From Phycisphaerae bacterium (lineage in GTDB: Bacteria > Planctomycetota > Phycisphaerae > Phycisphaerales > SM1A02): a stretch of 64,000 bases of DNA. Below the pieces are notes generated by a model, which saw nothing but the letters and a program-made list of their open reading frames with translations, had not been told where the DNA came from and did not search any database. Both the position numbers and the translations under genes were made by a program. This document shows positions 1 through 9,291 of this stretch, in pieces (positions within the stretch are counted from its first letter, which is position 1; each line of letters opens with the position of its first letter). The stretch is from NCBI GenBank assembly GCA_018701395.1, contig JABIWU010000005.1:16017-80016 (forward strand). Direction: 5' to 3'.

Positions 1-1
1 T

Positions 2-688
2 TTACAGCCAAGTTTATTGCCTAGGTATGGACAAAAAGACCCTTGGGCGGTTCTCGTTAAAGATATTGGCATTGAAGTGGATACCGAACGAGTGCTTGTC
101 GAACAAGTCGCTGTTGGTCCGAATCAAATTGAAGTACAGCGGTCTCAAATGATTAACGACATGCACAGCGAACACATAATTGCAAATGGTGTAAGTGGAC
201 GACAAATCTTTTTACCGTTTCCAATTCAAGTTGAAGGTGGCGAAGAACTCATAGTAATTGAGCCGACAGAAGACCATTGGCTTGATGCAAAATGGGAAAT
301 GGAATTGTTAGAAACCACAGGAAAAACCAGTGTAATGGACCCAATTCAAATCGCGGCAGCTGTTGAACATCACGGAGGTGCTCGAGCAATTGTTATTGGT
401 TCAGGCGGTTGGCTGTTTACTTGGGCAGCTGACCGAGCGTTGCCACTTGGTGGCAATCAAGTTGCGTTGGTAAACCCTGGCAATAGTGAATTGTTATTAG
501 CATCTGTCGAGTGGCTGTCAGGTTTGGATAATTGGATTGCTGCAAGTCCGATTGGACAGCAAGCACAAAGGATACAGGGGTTATCGAAGACAGCATATTT
601 TGTTTGGACGTTAGTTTTAGTTTTGGGAATCCCGTCACTTCTCGTTTTTGCTTCAGTGCTTACTTGGGCACGGAGGAATTCTAGATGA
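2..688 (+). CDS. GldG-family ABC-system auxiliary protein, C-terminal part (5' end outside window)
   Basis: The reading frame is open to the left edge, so the gene begins upstream; the in-frame TTG at 17 is not a convincing start. The visible 228 or so residues match the C-terminal part of the GldG / ABC_transp_aux type, an extracytoplasmic module of uncharacterised ABC transporters also linked to gliding. It ends in one membrane helix (about 25 residues, VWTLVLVLGIPSLLVF) and a short basic tail. The stop overlaps the next start as ATGA, and that next gene is a DUF4340 protein. The GldG plus DUF4340 order is usual in planctomycetes and other phyla, normally after an ABC ATPase and permease, which would lie to the left. 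Family assignment is by pattern and context; substrate unknown. Confidence 0.75.
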   Translation, partial: LQPSLLPRYGQKDPWAVLVKDIGIEVDTERVLVEQVAVGPNQIEVQRSQMINDMHSEHIIANGVSGRQIFLPFPIQVEGGEELIVIEPTEDHWLDAKWEMELLETTGKTSVMDPIQIAAAVEHHGGARAIVIGSGGWLFTWAADRALPLGGNQVALVNPGNSELLLASVEWLSGLDNWIAASPIGQQAQRIQGLSKTAYFVWTLVLVLGIPSLLVFASVLTWARRNSR

Positions 689-1980
689 TTAAGAATCGCG
701 ACATAGCCATATTGTTTGTAATTGCAACGGTCTTCGTGGTGGTGTCTGTATTACTACGTTCTGCTGACTTCGAAACTTCACAACAACAACAAGTAACACT
801 TGTACATAATTCAATGTTGAAGTTTGATGCAGTTGCTAAAATTGAAATAAAGCGAGATGGCGAAGAATTTGTATTTGAAAAACAGAATGGTGTTTGGAAT
901 CAAGTAAATCCGTTTTCGATTCAAATGGATGCAGCATCGATGATTGCACTCATCAGCGCAGTGCAGGGTGTGCAGGTTCTCGGTCAATTAGAGGGTGAAG
1001 CGTCTATCGAATTACTTGGAGTTGGCAAAGATGCAAACATGATTACACTTTTTGATAATGATAAAAGCATATCGGTAAGACTTGGCAGAAAAACACTTGG
1101 GGGCAGGGCATACGCCACTGTGAACGATAGTGCTGTTGTATTAGTTGATCAATCTTTGCATATACGAGCGGTTGATATGGATTACCGACTCTGGAGAGAT
1201 ATTCGCCTTTTTCCAAACTTCGCAATTGATGGCACATCGATAGAACGAACTATAGATGGCGATACTTTGGTGATTGAACGCGAGAAAGGACGTTGGGAAA
1301 TGCGTGAACCAGTTTCTGCTCGTGTCGACCAAGCAATGTTCGCAGAGTGGGTGGGACGGTTAGCAGCAGCACGAGTTGGTAGATTTGTCATTGACGAGCC
1401 TGATGATTTTGAAATGTTTGGGCTTGCTGTGCCGGCTGCTGTGTTTACAACTACAGATGGTGCAGGATCTACGCGTTCGTTGTTGATAGGCGGGAGAGTT
1501 TCTGCAGGATCACAAGACCGGTATGTCTCATTGGAGGGGCAACCTATGGTCTTCAGAATGACATGGGCTGCACTTTCAGGATTATTCCCAATGCCTGAAA
1601 TGTTTGTTGACGCAACAGGTAGTGGTGTGTCAAGTTTTGACGTAAAACGAATTGTGATTAGATCAGAAGGCGAACAGCAGTTTTTTAGCCGAGAACTTGA
1701 CCGTTGGGTTGATGAAAAAGGCGTGCAAGCAGAGAACGAAAATATCGAAGCATTACTTACATTATTGTTAGATACGAAGCCACCTTCAGTTGCATTAGGT
1801 AGTTACCCAAGAGATGATGAAGTTGCAACAGTTACATTTGAAGGTTATGACTTAGCACCTCTTGATACAGTAAGGATTGCATTGAATCAAGAAGGGCAGT
1901 GGATTTTTGAGAATGGAGATAATGTCCTTCGTCTTCATCCTGCTGAAGTCAGCGAAGTATTTGCTAAGTTTCTAAACTAA
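685..1980 (+). CDS. DUF4340 domain protein
   Basis: A 431-residue protein with an N-terminal membrane helix (residues 5-23, IAILFVIATVFVVVSVLL) followed by a periplasmic region with the repeated W-x(n)-P pattern of DUF4340 (for example 'NGVWNQVNPF' and 'KGRWEMREPV'). It is translationally coupled to the upstream GldG-like gene through an ATGA overlap, and a GGAGG sequence lies about 10 nt before its ATG. DUF4340 proteins accompany GldG-type ABC systems; the biochemical role is unknown. It is probably the last gene of that operon because the next gene converges from the opposite strand and the two ends overlap by 4 nt. Confidence 0.85.
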   Translation: MIKNRDIAILFVIATVFVVVSVLLRSADFETSQQQQVTLVHNSMLKFDAVAKIEIKRDGEEFVFEKQNGVWNQVNPFSIQMDAASMIALISAVQGVQVLGQLEGEASIELLGVGKDANMITLFDNDKSISVRLGRKTLGGRAYATVNDSAVVLVDQSLHIRAVDMDYRLWRDIRLFPNFAIDGTSIERTIDGDTLVIEREKGRWEMREPVSARVDQAMFAEWVGRLAAARVGRFVIDEPDDFEMFGLAVPAAVFTTTDGAGSTRSLLIGGRVSAGSQDRYVSLEGQPMVFRMTWAALSGLFPMPEMFVDATGSGVSSFDVKRIVIRSEGEQQFFSRELDRWVDEKGVQAENENIEALLTLLLDTKPPSVALGSYPRDDEVATVTFEGYDLAPLDTVRIALNQEGQWIFENGDNVLRLHPAEVSEVFAKFLN

Positions 1981-3047
1981 ATTGCATTGTTCACAGCGTA
2001 GCGCGAGACAATGTCATCCCCTGAAATTTGTTCATCTAAGAGCATGACATTAAGCGACTGTACGATGTGGTTCATATTGCAGAATGCAGTTGTTGTCGCT
2101 AATTTTGGCGAAGTAAAAACCCACAGTTCATTTGCAAGTTGTTGTTGAAATATATGTTTGAAAAGCGTTGCTCCGCCTTCAACAATAACATTCGTAACAT
2201 CAAATTCTGAAACGATATGTTTGAATAATGGCATTAAATTGAGTACGCCATCAACACTTGGAAGATGAAATAAGTTTACGCCGTTCATTCTACTCGTGTC
2301 TGCATGATCAGCATGAACGAGTAGCGTTGGAGCTTTCTCATTAAGAATTGCTGACGCGAGAGGGGTTCTTGCGTTTGGGTCAATTACAATTCGAAGAGGG
2401 ACTCGGTGTTTTGTTGCTCCGCGAACGGTTAGTTGCGGGTTGTCTGCAACGACTGTGCCAACTCCAACAACAATTGCATCAATGCATCCACGTTCTTCAT
2501 GTACTAGTTGTTGACTTTCTTTGCAACTAATCCAAGGCGTGTCACCTGTAGGCGTTTCGATGCATCCGTCTTTTGTTTGTGCCCATTTACACGTAATCCA
2601 CGGTAATCCTGTTTTGATTTTATGTGCAAACGGCGCAATGATTTCCTTGCAAATCTTATCTTCTACAACGTCGACTTCGATACCGTTGGCTCGCAAAAAA
2701 TCTGCGCCACCGCTTGCTGTTTCGTGTGGATCGCTTGCGCCAATTACAACTCTATTTAATTTTGCCTCAAGTAATGCTCTTGAACAGGGCGGAGTTTTTC
2801 CTGTGTGGTTGCAGGGTTCAAGTGAAACATACGCAGTACCGCCGAATGCTTTTTCGCCTGCAATTGCAAGAGCGTTAATTTCTGCGTGTGCTTCGCCGCA
2901 TTTTTCATGAAAACCCTCACCTACAATGTTGCCTTGTACATCTGTAATGATGCAACCAACCATAGGGTTTGGCTCGGCTGTCCCGTGCCCCATTGTGGCG
3001 AGCCGACTCGCTTGATGCAACATTGAAATATCAAACTCAGTAATCAT
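1977..3047 (-). CDS. ribD: Bifunctional riboflavin biosynthesis deaminase/reductase RibD
   Basis: RibD deaminates 2,5-diamino-6-ribosylamino-4(3H)-pyrimidinone 5'-phosphate and then reduces the sugar, the second and third steps of riboflavin synthesis. The N-terminal half shows the cytidine-deaminase zinc motif HAE (in 'GEAHAEINAL') and PCNHTGKTPPC; the C-terminal half (from about residue 140) is the DHFR-like reductase with 'GVGTVVADNPQLTVR'. I start it at the ATG of 'MITEFDISM', giving 356 residues. A longer frame to 3080 would run into the fusA terminator hairpin, so it is unlikely. No other riboflavin genes are in the window. Its end overlaps the end of the convergent DUF4340 gene. Confidence 0.93.
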   Translation of the reverse strand: MITEFDISMLHQASRLATMGHGTAEPNPMVGCIITDVQGNIVGEGFHEKCGEAHAEINALAIAGEKAFGGTAYVSLEPCNHTGKTPPCSRALLEAKLNRVVIGASDPHETASGGADFLRANGIEVDVVEDKICKEIIAPFAHKIKTGLPWITCKWAQTKDGCIETPTGDTPWISCKESQQLVHEERGCIDAIVVGVGTVVADNPQLTVRGATKHRVPLRIVIDPNARTPLASAILNEKAPTLLVHADHADTSRMNGVNLFHLPSVDGVLNLMPLFKHIVSEFDVTNVIVEGGATLFKHIFQQQLANELWVFTSPKLATTTAFCNMNHIVQSLNVMLLDEQISGDDIVSRYAVNNAI

Positions 3048-3063
3048 GAGACGCACAGAGTAC

Positions 3064-3101
3064 AAAAAAAGGAAGCCCAATGGTTAGACCATTGGGCTTC
3101 C
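3064..3101 (-). terminator. Rho-independent terminator of fusA
   Basis: A perfect 14-bp stem (GGAAGCCCAATGGT / ACCATTGGGCTTCC) with a 3-nt loop is followed, on the minus strand, by seven T residues. It sits directly after fusA and before the ribD start, so it separates the two transcripts. Confidence 0.92.
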
Positions 3102-3129
3102 TGAGGGTTAATACGTAATAACTAGTAAG

Positions 3130-5241
3130 TTATGCCTTGAGAACTTCTTTCTTGAGGTTTTCTGGCATTAATCGGTACTCTGATGGTTCCATTGTGCTTG
3201 AAGCGCGACCTTGAGTCATTCCACGAAGTACAGTTGTGTAACCGAACATTTCAGAGAGTGGAACTTCAGCATTAATAATACGAACTACACCACGAAGTTC
3301 AGAGTCATTGATTTGTCCGCGACGACTTGCAAGGTCACCACTGACTGGACCGAAGAATTCGTCTGGTGTTGTAATAATCACCTTCATGATTGGCTCTAGC
3401 AGAGCAAGCCCAGCTTTTGTACATGCCTCTCTGAAACCAAGAGCGCCAGCTTGCTCAAATGCAACTTGGCTTGAGTCAACTTCGTGATAAGAACCATCAA
3501 CAAGTTCACAACAAACGTTTACCATTGGGTATCCACCAAGGATGCCGGATGATGATGCATTCCGAACACCGTGCTGCACAGATGGAATATATTCACGAGG
3601 AATTGAACCGTGCGTAATTTTATCAATGAAGACAACGCCATTTTTCATGACGAGTTCTTGTTCTTCTGCTTCAGCAGCAGTCATTGGGCGAACGTTCATG
3701 ACAACATCACCGAACTGGCCACGACCACCTGATTGTTTAATAAATTTACCACGAACATTTTCAGCAACACCAGTAATGGTTTCGCGATATGAAACGCGAG
3801 GGGTGCCAACGTTGACGCCGATTTTAAGATCGCGTGTAAGTTTATTCTTAACTATTTCAAGGTGAAGTTCACCCATACCGGAAATAATAGTTTCTCCGGT
3901 TTCTTCGTTGTAGTTCGCGTGGAATGAAGGGTCTTCGCGACGAATAGTCGTAAGTGCTTCACCAAGTTTTTTCTTATCGTCATTTGTGAGTGGTTCAATT
4001 GACATTGAAATAACTGGATCAGGGAAGTGCATTCGTTCAAGAATAATTGGGTTGTTTACGTCGCATAGTGTGTCACCAGTAACTGAATTCTTCAGACCGA
4101 TTACCGCAACGATTGATCCTGCACCCGCAAAATCTAGCGCTTCGCGATCTTTTGCGTGCATTTCATAAATGCGTGATACGTTTTCTTTACGACCGTTGCC
4201 TGGGTTTAAAACTCGGCTGCCTTTTTCAAGTCGGCCAGAGTAAACGCGAACGTATGTAAGATCGCCGTGCGAGTCGCTAACAACTTTAAATACCAAACCA
4301 GAAAATGGTGCGTCTTCGCTATTGGGACGAGATAATTTTTCGTCTTCGTTTTTTGGGTTTGTACCACGAACTTCTGGAACTTCAGTTGGGTCCGGCAAGT
4401 ACTCGACAACACCGTTAAGTACTCGTTGAACACCGATGTTCTTTAGTGCAGAGCCACAGTAGGTTGGGAACGCTCGAAGGTCGATAGTTGCACGGCGAAG
4501 CGCTGCTTTTAGTTGCGATTCAGTAATTGCAGATTCGTCTTCAAGGTAGAGTTCTGTTAATTCATCATCAAGTTCAGCGATTCGTTCGATAATATCATGT
4601 CGCCAAATTTCAGCCATTTCTTGCATGTTTTCAGGGATTTCGCGTTGTTCAACAACTGCACCCATGTCACTTTGGTCGAAGTAGTACGCTTTCATTTCAA
4701 TGAGATCAACGATGCCTTCAAAAGTGTCACCAGCGCCAATTGGAAGTTGAACAGCAATGGCGTTTGCGCCAAGGCGCTCTCGAAGTGTGCCGTAACTGAA
4801 TTCAAAGTCAGCACCGATTTTATCCATCTTGTTAATTAAACAAAGGCGTGGAACATTGTATCGGTCTGCTTGTCGCCAAACAGTTTCAGATTGTGCTTCA
4901 ACACCTTCCTTGCCATCAAAAACTGCAACTGCACCGTCGAGTATTCGCATTGAACGTTCAACTTCAATAGTGAAGTCAACGTGACCTGGAGTATCGATTA
5001 GGTTTACAGTATATTCAGCACCATTGAATTCCCAAGGACAAGTTGTTGCAGCAGACTGAATAGTAATACCGCGCTCTTGTTCCTCTTCGAGGAAGTCCAT
5101 TGTTGCAGTGCCTTCGTGCACTTCACCAATTTTGTAACTCTTGCCTGTGTAATAAAGTACGCGTTCTGTAACGGTCGTTTTTCCCGCGTCAATGTGAGCG
5201 CAGATGCCAATGTTTCGTACGAAATTTAATTCTCTAGCCAT
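3130..5241 (-). CDS. fusA: Translation elongation factor G
   Basis: A 703-residue EF-G, the GTPase that drives ribosomal translocation. All G motifs are present: P-loop 'AHIDAGKTT', switch II 'DTPGHVDF' and 'NKMD', plus the switch I region '[10 protein letters not shown]'. Domains II-V follow at normal length ('[10 protein letters not shown]' in domain IV and '[15 protein letters not shown]' in domain V). It stands alone here, without rpsL, rpsG or tuf, so the str operon is split in this organism. It has its own terminator and a long structured upstream region. No Shine-Dalgarno sequence is obvious before its ATG (GGTAAAGAACT). Confidence 0.97.
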   Translation of the reverse strand: MARELNFVRNIGICAHIDAGKTTVTERVLYYTGKSYKIGEVHEGTATMDFLEEEQERGITIQSAATTCPWEFNGAEYTVNLIDTPGHVDFTIEVERSMRILDGAVAVFDGKEGVEAQSETVWRQADRYNVPRLCLINKMDKIGADFEFSYGTLRERLGANAIAVQLPIGAGDTFEGIVDLIEMKAYYFDQSDMGAVVEQREIPENMQEMAEIWRHDIIERIAELDDELTELYLEDESAITESQLKAALRRATIDLRAFPTYCGSALKNIGVQRVLNGVVEYLPDPTEVPEVRGTNPKNEDEKLSRPNSEDAPFSGLVFKVVSDSHGDLTYVRVYSGRLEKGSRVLNPGNGRKENVSRIYEMHAKDREALDFAGAGSIVAVIGLKNSVTGDTLCDVNNPIILERMHFPDPVISMSIEPLTNDDKKKLGEALTTIRREDPSFHANYNEETGETIISGMGELHLEIVKNKLTRDLKIGVNVGTPRVSYRETITGVAENVRGKFIKQSGGRGQFGDVVMNVRPMTAAEAEEQELVMKNGVVFIDKITHGSIPREYIPSVQHGVRNASSSGILGGYPMVNVCCELVDGSYHEVDSSQVAFEQAGALGFREACTKAGLALLEPIMKVIITTPDEFFGPVSGDLASRRGQINDSELRGVVRIINAEVPLSEMFGYTTVLRGMTQGRASSTMEPSEYRLMPENLKKEVLKA

Positions 5242-5279
5242 AGTTCTTTACCATTCAGACAAATTGTCTTATCTTTGAT

Positions 5280-5515
5280 ATCCCTATATCCAACACACGC
5301 GTGTTGGATACTAATTTACATATATTTTTTACTAACACTTAATTTGCCCAAGCTTTCCTGAGCGCTCCCATGTGGGATCAATCAGTGGAGTCGGGCCTCT
5401 TCTTCATCTTCTTGCAACGGTAATCTCCTTCCGCTGCGCCATAGCACGCTATGACTGAGGCCAAGTTACGCCATCTTCAGGTTGCGACATTCGCAAAAAG
5501 AGTGGCTAGCCCCAC
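5280..5515 (-). other. Gene-free, hairpin-rich stretch upstream of fusA (leader or small RNA candidate)
   Basis: About 300 nt between the RNase HII-like gene and fusA contain no credible reading frame but a dense series of inverted repeats. They are: 5287-5310 (perfect 10-bp stem, 4-nt loop); 5346-5396 (nested stems around TCCCA-CA-TGGGA); 5414-5437 (7-bp stem whose 10-nt loop reads AAGGAGATTA on the minus strand); 5440-5453 (6-bp stem); and 5482-5496 (TTGCGA-ATG-TCGCAA). Because both neighbours are on the minus strand, this could be a fusA 5' leader or a separate RNA. I do not recognise it as 6S, SRP, RNase P or tmRNA. Strand is inferred from context only. Confidence 0.45.
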
Positions 5516-5550
5516 ATTTTATACGAATAAAACGCCTCGTCAATACATAA

Positions 5551-6516
5551 TTAGGAAGAACGGACGAGTAGTTCCCGCTTTATGCCTTTATCAGCTAGAA
5601 ACGGCTCTATTTCCTTCAGAAATCGTCGTCCATCTTTTACATATCCTGCAGTTGGTTTTAATTCAGGAATTTCATTTTGAAAGTAGCGGTTGAGGCGAAT
5701 CATCTTTAGCTCGCGAGTGTATTTTGCAATCATAGAAGCGAGCGCAACTGGAAGGTGTTTTTCGTCACTTTTGGAAGCAAACGTAACAGTGGCAAGAGAT
5801 TTTCCTAGTTGCATTCTATATCTGCTCATCTCGCTATCTTCACAGAGTATTTGTATTTCAGCTTCTGGCCAACAAAGTTGCAAATCGTTTCTGTAATTGG
5901 TTCGACCACCATGTCGGTCTACCATTATCCGAGGATGTTGCGTTGGATACCTTTTCATGATTGTATGTACATGGTTCATTGCCATCGAAAAGTTTAGAGC
6001 AGCTTTGGATTCAATGGAAGTTCGCTTGTTGTACATTTGAACATCTACAGAATCACATATTAACCAATCGCATTTAATTTTTGCGTTTTCAAGAGCGCGA
6101 TTCAATCGGTTGGAGTTAATTTTTAATTCTTGTGCATCAACTGCAACTGGTACTTGCGTTGAATTTTTAAACCAAGGTTCATCTGGAACGGAACTTCCGA
6201 CAAGTTTGAAAAAATCAGAGTCATCGTTGATTGGTTTTCGATTGTGCAATGCATCTAAAAATGCAAAAACGCCTCTTTCGAGCCCGAATAAATCTGCGGG
6301 CTTTGAACCAGATTTAAGTTTTTTTGAATCGTTTACAGCAATCCTTCTGTGTTTATCTTTACGACTTTTGCACACGATTGTATGCAAAAGTGACCAAAGG
6401 TCAGGCGCACCATCATCGGGGTTGTACTCTTCTAAAACAAAAACAGAAGCACCAACACAGAGAGGACCGAACATTGGTCCGTATCCAGCTTCATCAATTC
6501 CAGCGTACACAAGCAT
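5551..6516 (-). CDS. Ribonuclease HII-like protein, enlarged form
   Basis: RNase HII cleaves RNA in RNA-DNA hybrids. The N terminus 'AGIDEAGYGPMFGP' matches the RNase HII signature GIDEAGRGPxxGP with both acidic residues kept; 'VNDSKKL' matches the DSKKL motif; later aspartates occur in 'ICDSVD' and 'MVDRHGG', and 'SMIAKYTREL' matches the SIIAKVTRD helix. At 321 residues it is about 120 longer than ordinary RnhB, with extra sequence between the DSKKL motif and the later acidic motifs. I chose the ATG at 6516 rather than GTG at 6522 because a TATTAT box ends 7 nt before this ATG. It is divergent from mnmA. The fold is clear, but strict RNase HII activity is less certain. Confidence 0.75.
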   Translation of the reverse strand: MLVYAGIDEAGYGPMFGPLCVGASVFVLEEYNPDDGAPDLWSLLHTIVCKSRKDKHRRIAVNDSKKLKSGSKPADLFGLERGVFAFLDALHNRKPINDDSDFFKLVGSSVPDEPWFKNSTQVPVAVDAQELKINSNRLNRALENAKIKCDWLICDSVDVQMYNKRTSIESKAALNFSMAMNHVHTIMKRYPTQHPRIMVDRHGGRTNYRNDLQLCWPEAEIQILCEDSEMSRYRMQLGKSLATVTFASKSDEKHLPVALASMIAKYTRELKMIRLNRYFQNEIPELKPTAGYVKDGRRFLKEIEPFLADKGIKRELLVRSS

Positions 6517-6523
6517 CTCCACA

Positions 6524-6529
6524 ATAATA
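6524..6529 (-). promoter_or_regulatory. -10-like box for the RNase HII-like gene (leaderless)
   Basis: TATTAT on the minus strand ends 7 nt before the ATG. No Shine-Dalgarno sequence fits between them, so the transcript would start at or near the start codon. Confidence 0.5.
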
Positions 6530-6579
6530 GCTTGAATCGAAGAAGGTTACAGATTTAATTCGGCTAATCTAATACAAAG

Positions 6580-6585
6580 TACAAT
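6580..6585 (+). promoter_or_regulatory. -10-like box for mnmA (leaderless)
   Basis: TACAAT ends 8 nt before the mnmA ATG; the intervening ACCCTTCT has no ribosome-binding site. A -35 element is not recognisable. Confidence 0.5.
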
Positions 6586-6593
6586 ACCCTTCT

Positions 6594-7670
6594 ATGGCAA
6601 AAATACTCATGGCAATGTCAGGAGGGGTGGATTCTTCAGTAGCCGCTGCTCTTCTTGCGAAAGAGGGACATGAAGTTGTAGGCTGTTTTATGCGCCTTGG
6701 TAGTGTTGGGGATCAACTTGATCAAGAAGTATCAATTGGCCACAAGGGTTGTTGCTCAATAACCGATGCCCATGACGCTAGGCACGTTAGCGCGAAACTA
6801 GGAATGAGTTTTTACGCACTTGATTTCAAAGAAGATTTCAGTCGCATCATTGATTACTTCGTTGATGAATACAATGCAGGCAGAACGCCAAATCCTTGTG
6901 TCCGTTGCAACGACTGGCTTAAGTTTGGCAAGTTACATGATTACGCAAAGTCAATTGGGGCGGAATTTGTTGCTTCAGGTCACCATGCACAAATTAAACA
7001 AGGTGAAGACGGCGCTGAATTACATATGGGCGCAGATGCCGGCAAAGATCAAAGCTACGTATTGTTTGGTGCAAGTCGGGATCGTATTGGTGAAATGATG
7101 TTGCCTATTGGTCACTTGCAAAAAAGTGAAGTGCGAGAACTTGCTAAAGAATTTGACTTGCCAATTTTTAACAAGCCGGATTCTCAAGAAATTTGTTTTG
7201 TACCTGACGATAAATATGCAAATTTAATTGCAAAGAAAACTCCAGGTTCAATGAAGCGCGGAGATGTCCTTGATGCAAGTGGAAATGTTATAGGCCAACA
7301 CGAAGGACAACAAAAATTTACTATTGGCCAGCGAAGAGGTCTTGGAATCGCATTACGTAAACCTGCGTATGTTGTTGCTAAAGATCCTGTACTAAATACG
7401 GTCACAATTGGTGGCGAAGAATTACTTAATACACATGCAGTAATTGCAAAAGAAACAAACTGGTTAATCGATGAAAGCGAAACGTGGTTGCCATGTCAAG
7501 CGAAGATTAGATACAACACCGAGCCAACACTAGGAAAAGTAAGAGCGGTTGGAGAGTTACTTGAGGTTCAATTCGATGCGCCCCAACGCGGAGGGGCACC
7601 AGGTCAAGCGGTTGTTTGTTACCAAGGCACAAAAGTCATTTGCGGTGGCTGGATAGATACAGTGTCATGA
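6594..7670 (+). CDS. mnmA: tRNA 2-thiouridylase MnmA
   Basis: MnmA thiolates U34 of Lys, Glu and Gln tRNAs. This 358-residue protein starts with the ATP-pyrophosphatase PP-loop 'AMSGGVDSSVAAALL'. It has the catalytic cysteine in 'NPCVRCND' (about residue 102), 'GKDQSYVLFG', the second cysteine in 'SQEICFVPD', and the C-terminal 'IGQRRGLGIA' and beta-barrel region. The stop overlaps the next start as ATGA, so the gamma-glutamyltransferase is translationally coupled to it. Transcription probably starts at or near the ATG. Confidence 0.96.
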   Translation: MAKILMAMSGGVDSSVAAALLAKEGHEVVGCFMRLGSVGDQLDQEVSIGHKGCCSITDAHDARHVSAKLGMSFYALDFKEDFSRIIDYFVDEYNAGRTPNPCVRCNDWLKFGKLHDYAKSIGAEFVASGHHAQIKQGEDGAELHMGADAGKDQSYVLFGASRDRIGEMMLPIGHLQKSEVRELAKEFDLPIFNKPDSQEICFVPDDKYANLIAKKTPGSMKRGDVLDASGNVIGQHEGQQKFTIGQRRGLGIALRKPAYVVAKDPVLNTVTIGGEELLNTHAVIAKETNWLIDESETWLPCQAKIRYNTEPTLGKVRAVGELLEVQFDAPQRGGAPGQAVVCYQGTKVICGGWIDTVS

Positions 7671-9244
7671 TTGACTGGTCGCTTCCATACGCTTCGAGCC
7701 GCGAAGCAGTGCTTGGAAAAAATGTTGTTGCGTGTTCGCAACCGTTAGCAGCTCAAGCGGGCTTGCAAATGATGCGACTTGGCGGAAATGCAGTTGATGC
7801 AGCGCTCGCTTCTGCAATTGCAAGCACAGTTGTTGAGCCATGTGCAAATGGGATTGGTGGCGATGCCTTTGCAATTGTGCGAGATGAAAATGGTATTCAC
7901 GGTATAAATGGTTCGGGTAAGTCACCTGCACTTCTGCCGACTTCCATTGAAGGTGAAATACCATCAGTCGGGTGGTTACCTGTAACAGTTCCAGGCGAAG
8001 TTGCCACGTGGGTTATGTTGCACAAAAAATTCTGCAAGTTGCAATTTGAAACATTGTTTGAACCAGCAATTTCGTATGCTCGAAATGGTTTTTTAGTTTC
8101 TCCACAAACAGCTACACGATGGAAGAATGGAACTGATCGATTTAGAAGTGGGCAAGCATGGTGCGACACATTTTTATTTGATGGCAAACCGCCAGAGGTC
8201 GGACAACTAATTACGTTGCCAGATCATGCAAACACACTTCAAGAAATTGCAGAAACCAACGGTGAGTCTTTTTACAGAGGAAACCTTGCGAATAAAATGG
8301 ATGAGGCATCCAAAGCCGGTGGTGGATTCCTAAGAAAAGAAGATTTAGCATCTCATGAGAGCGAATGGGTTTCTCCATTAGCAATTGGCGTTGGAGATGC
8401 AACCTTATATGAGTTGCCACCAAATGGGCAGGGAATTGCTGCGTTGATTGCTATGAAAATAGTCCAAGAATCAAAAGTCGATTTGTCTGATTGCGATAAT
8501 CCAAGTGTATTGCATATTCAAATTGAAGCGATGAAACGAGCATTTTCAGACACACATGCTTTTGTTGCAGACCCAGAAATTTCTGGCGATTGTGGTGATT
8601 TGCTCGAAGATGAGCGAATTAAAAAACATTGTGCAACGATACATAATGAAGCAACGGTTATTGATGCGAATGCAATTCCAAGATATGCCTCAACAGTTTA
8701 TCTAGCAACGGGCGATGAAACAGGGATGCAGTGTTCGTTTATTCAAAGTAACTTTGAAGGGTTCGGGTCTGGAATGGTTGTGCCAGGTACAGGCATTGCA
8801 TTACAAAACCGCGGTCGAGGTTTTTCGTTAGATCCAAAACATCCAAATTGTATTGGTCCTAATAAGCGACCTTTTCATACGATTATTCCGGCGTTTCTAA
8901 AACGTGGCGAAGGTAAATTTAGTGGAACGCCATTTGGTGTAATGGGTGGGCCGATGCAACCTCAAGGTCATCTTCAAGTTGTTTGCAGAATGTTGTTTGC
9001 AAATCAAAACCCACAATCAGCCCTTGATGCACCTCGTTGGAAATTGAAGGGGAATAAAAAAGTTGCCATTGAATCGGGATTTGCCGAATCTGTGTACGAA
9101 GAGCTTAGAAGCCGCGGTCATGAACTTGAAATTGCACAGCAACGCACAGTTGCATTCGGCGGGGGGCAAATTGTCCACGGAATTGCCGACGGCTACGCTG
9201 GAGCGAGCGATTCTCGCCGAGATGGGCAGGCAGTCACCTTCTAA
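7667..9244 (+). CDS. ggt: Gamma-glutamyltransferase family protein
   Basis: An N-terminal-nucleophile hydrolase of the gamma-glutamyltranspeptidase family (525 residues), which cleaves itself and then transfers or hydrolyses gamma-glutamyl groups such as that of glutathione. It shows the family's 'NAVDAALA' and 'NGIGGDAFAIV' near the N terminus, 'TVPGEVATWV', 'LYELPPNGQGIAAL' and C-terminal 'VMGGPMQPQGHLQV'. The self-cleavage nucleophile should be Thr343, in 'ASTVYLAT', where many relatives have TTH; the threonine is kept but its neighbours differ. There is no signal peptide, so it may act in the cytoplasm. The start is the ATG overlapping the mnmA stop; the longer frame inside mnmA is less likely. 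Confidence 0.88.
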   Translation: MIDWSLPYASSREAVLGKNVVACSQPLAAQAGLQMMRLGGNAVDAALASAIASTVVEPCANGIGGDAFAIVRDENGIHGINGSGKSPALLPTSIEGEIPSVGWLPVTVPGEVATWVMLHKKFCKLQFETLFEPAISYARNGFLVSPQTATRWKNGTDRFRSGQAWCDTFLFDGKPPEVGQLITLPDHANTLQEIAETNGESFYRGNLANKMDEASKAGGGFLRKEDLASHESEWVSPLAIGVGDATLYELPPNGQGIAALIAMKIVQESKVDLSDCDNPSVLHIQIEAMKRAFSDTHAFVADPEISGDCGDLLEDERIKKHCATIHNEATVIDANAIPRYASTVYLATGDETGMQCSFIQSNFEGFGSGMVVPGTGIALQNRGRGFSLDPKHPNCIGPNKRPFHTIIPAFLKRGEGKFSGTPFGVMGGPMQPQGHLQVVCRMLFANQNPQSALDAPRWKLKGNKKVAIESGFAESVYEELRSRGHELEIAQQRTVAFGGGQIVHGIADGYAGASDSRRDGQAVTF

Positions 9245-9254
9245 CGGGTTTTGG

Positions 9255-9260
9255 TACAAT
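9255..9260 (+). promoter_or_regulatory. -10-like box for the aldolase gene
   Basis: TACAAT lies 31 nt before the aldolase ATG, giving a short leader with an AAGGAAA ribosome-binding site. This contrasts with the leaderless-looking genes nearby. No clear -35. Confidence 0.4.
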
Positions 9261-9291
9261 AGGTTTTAATTGAAACAAAAAGGAAAATCGC

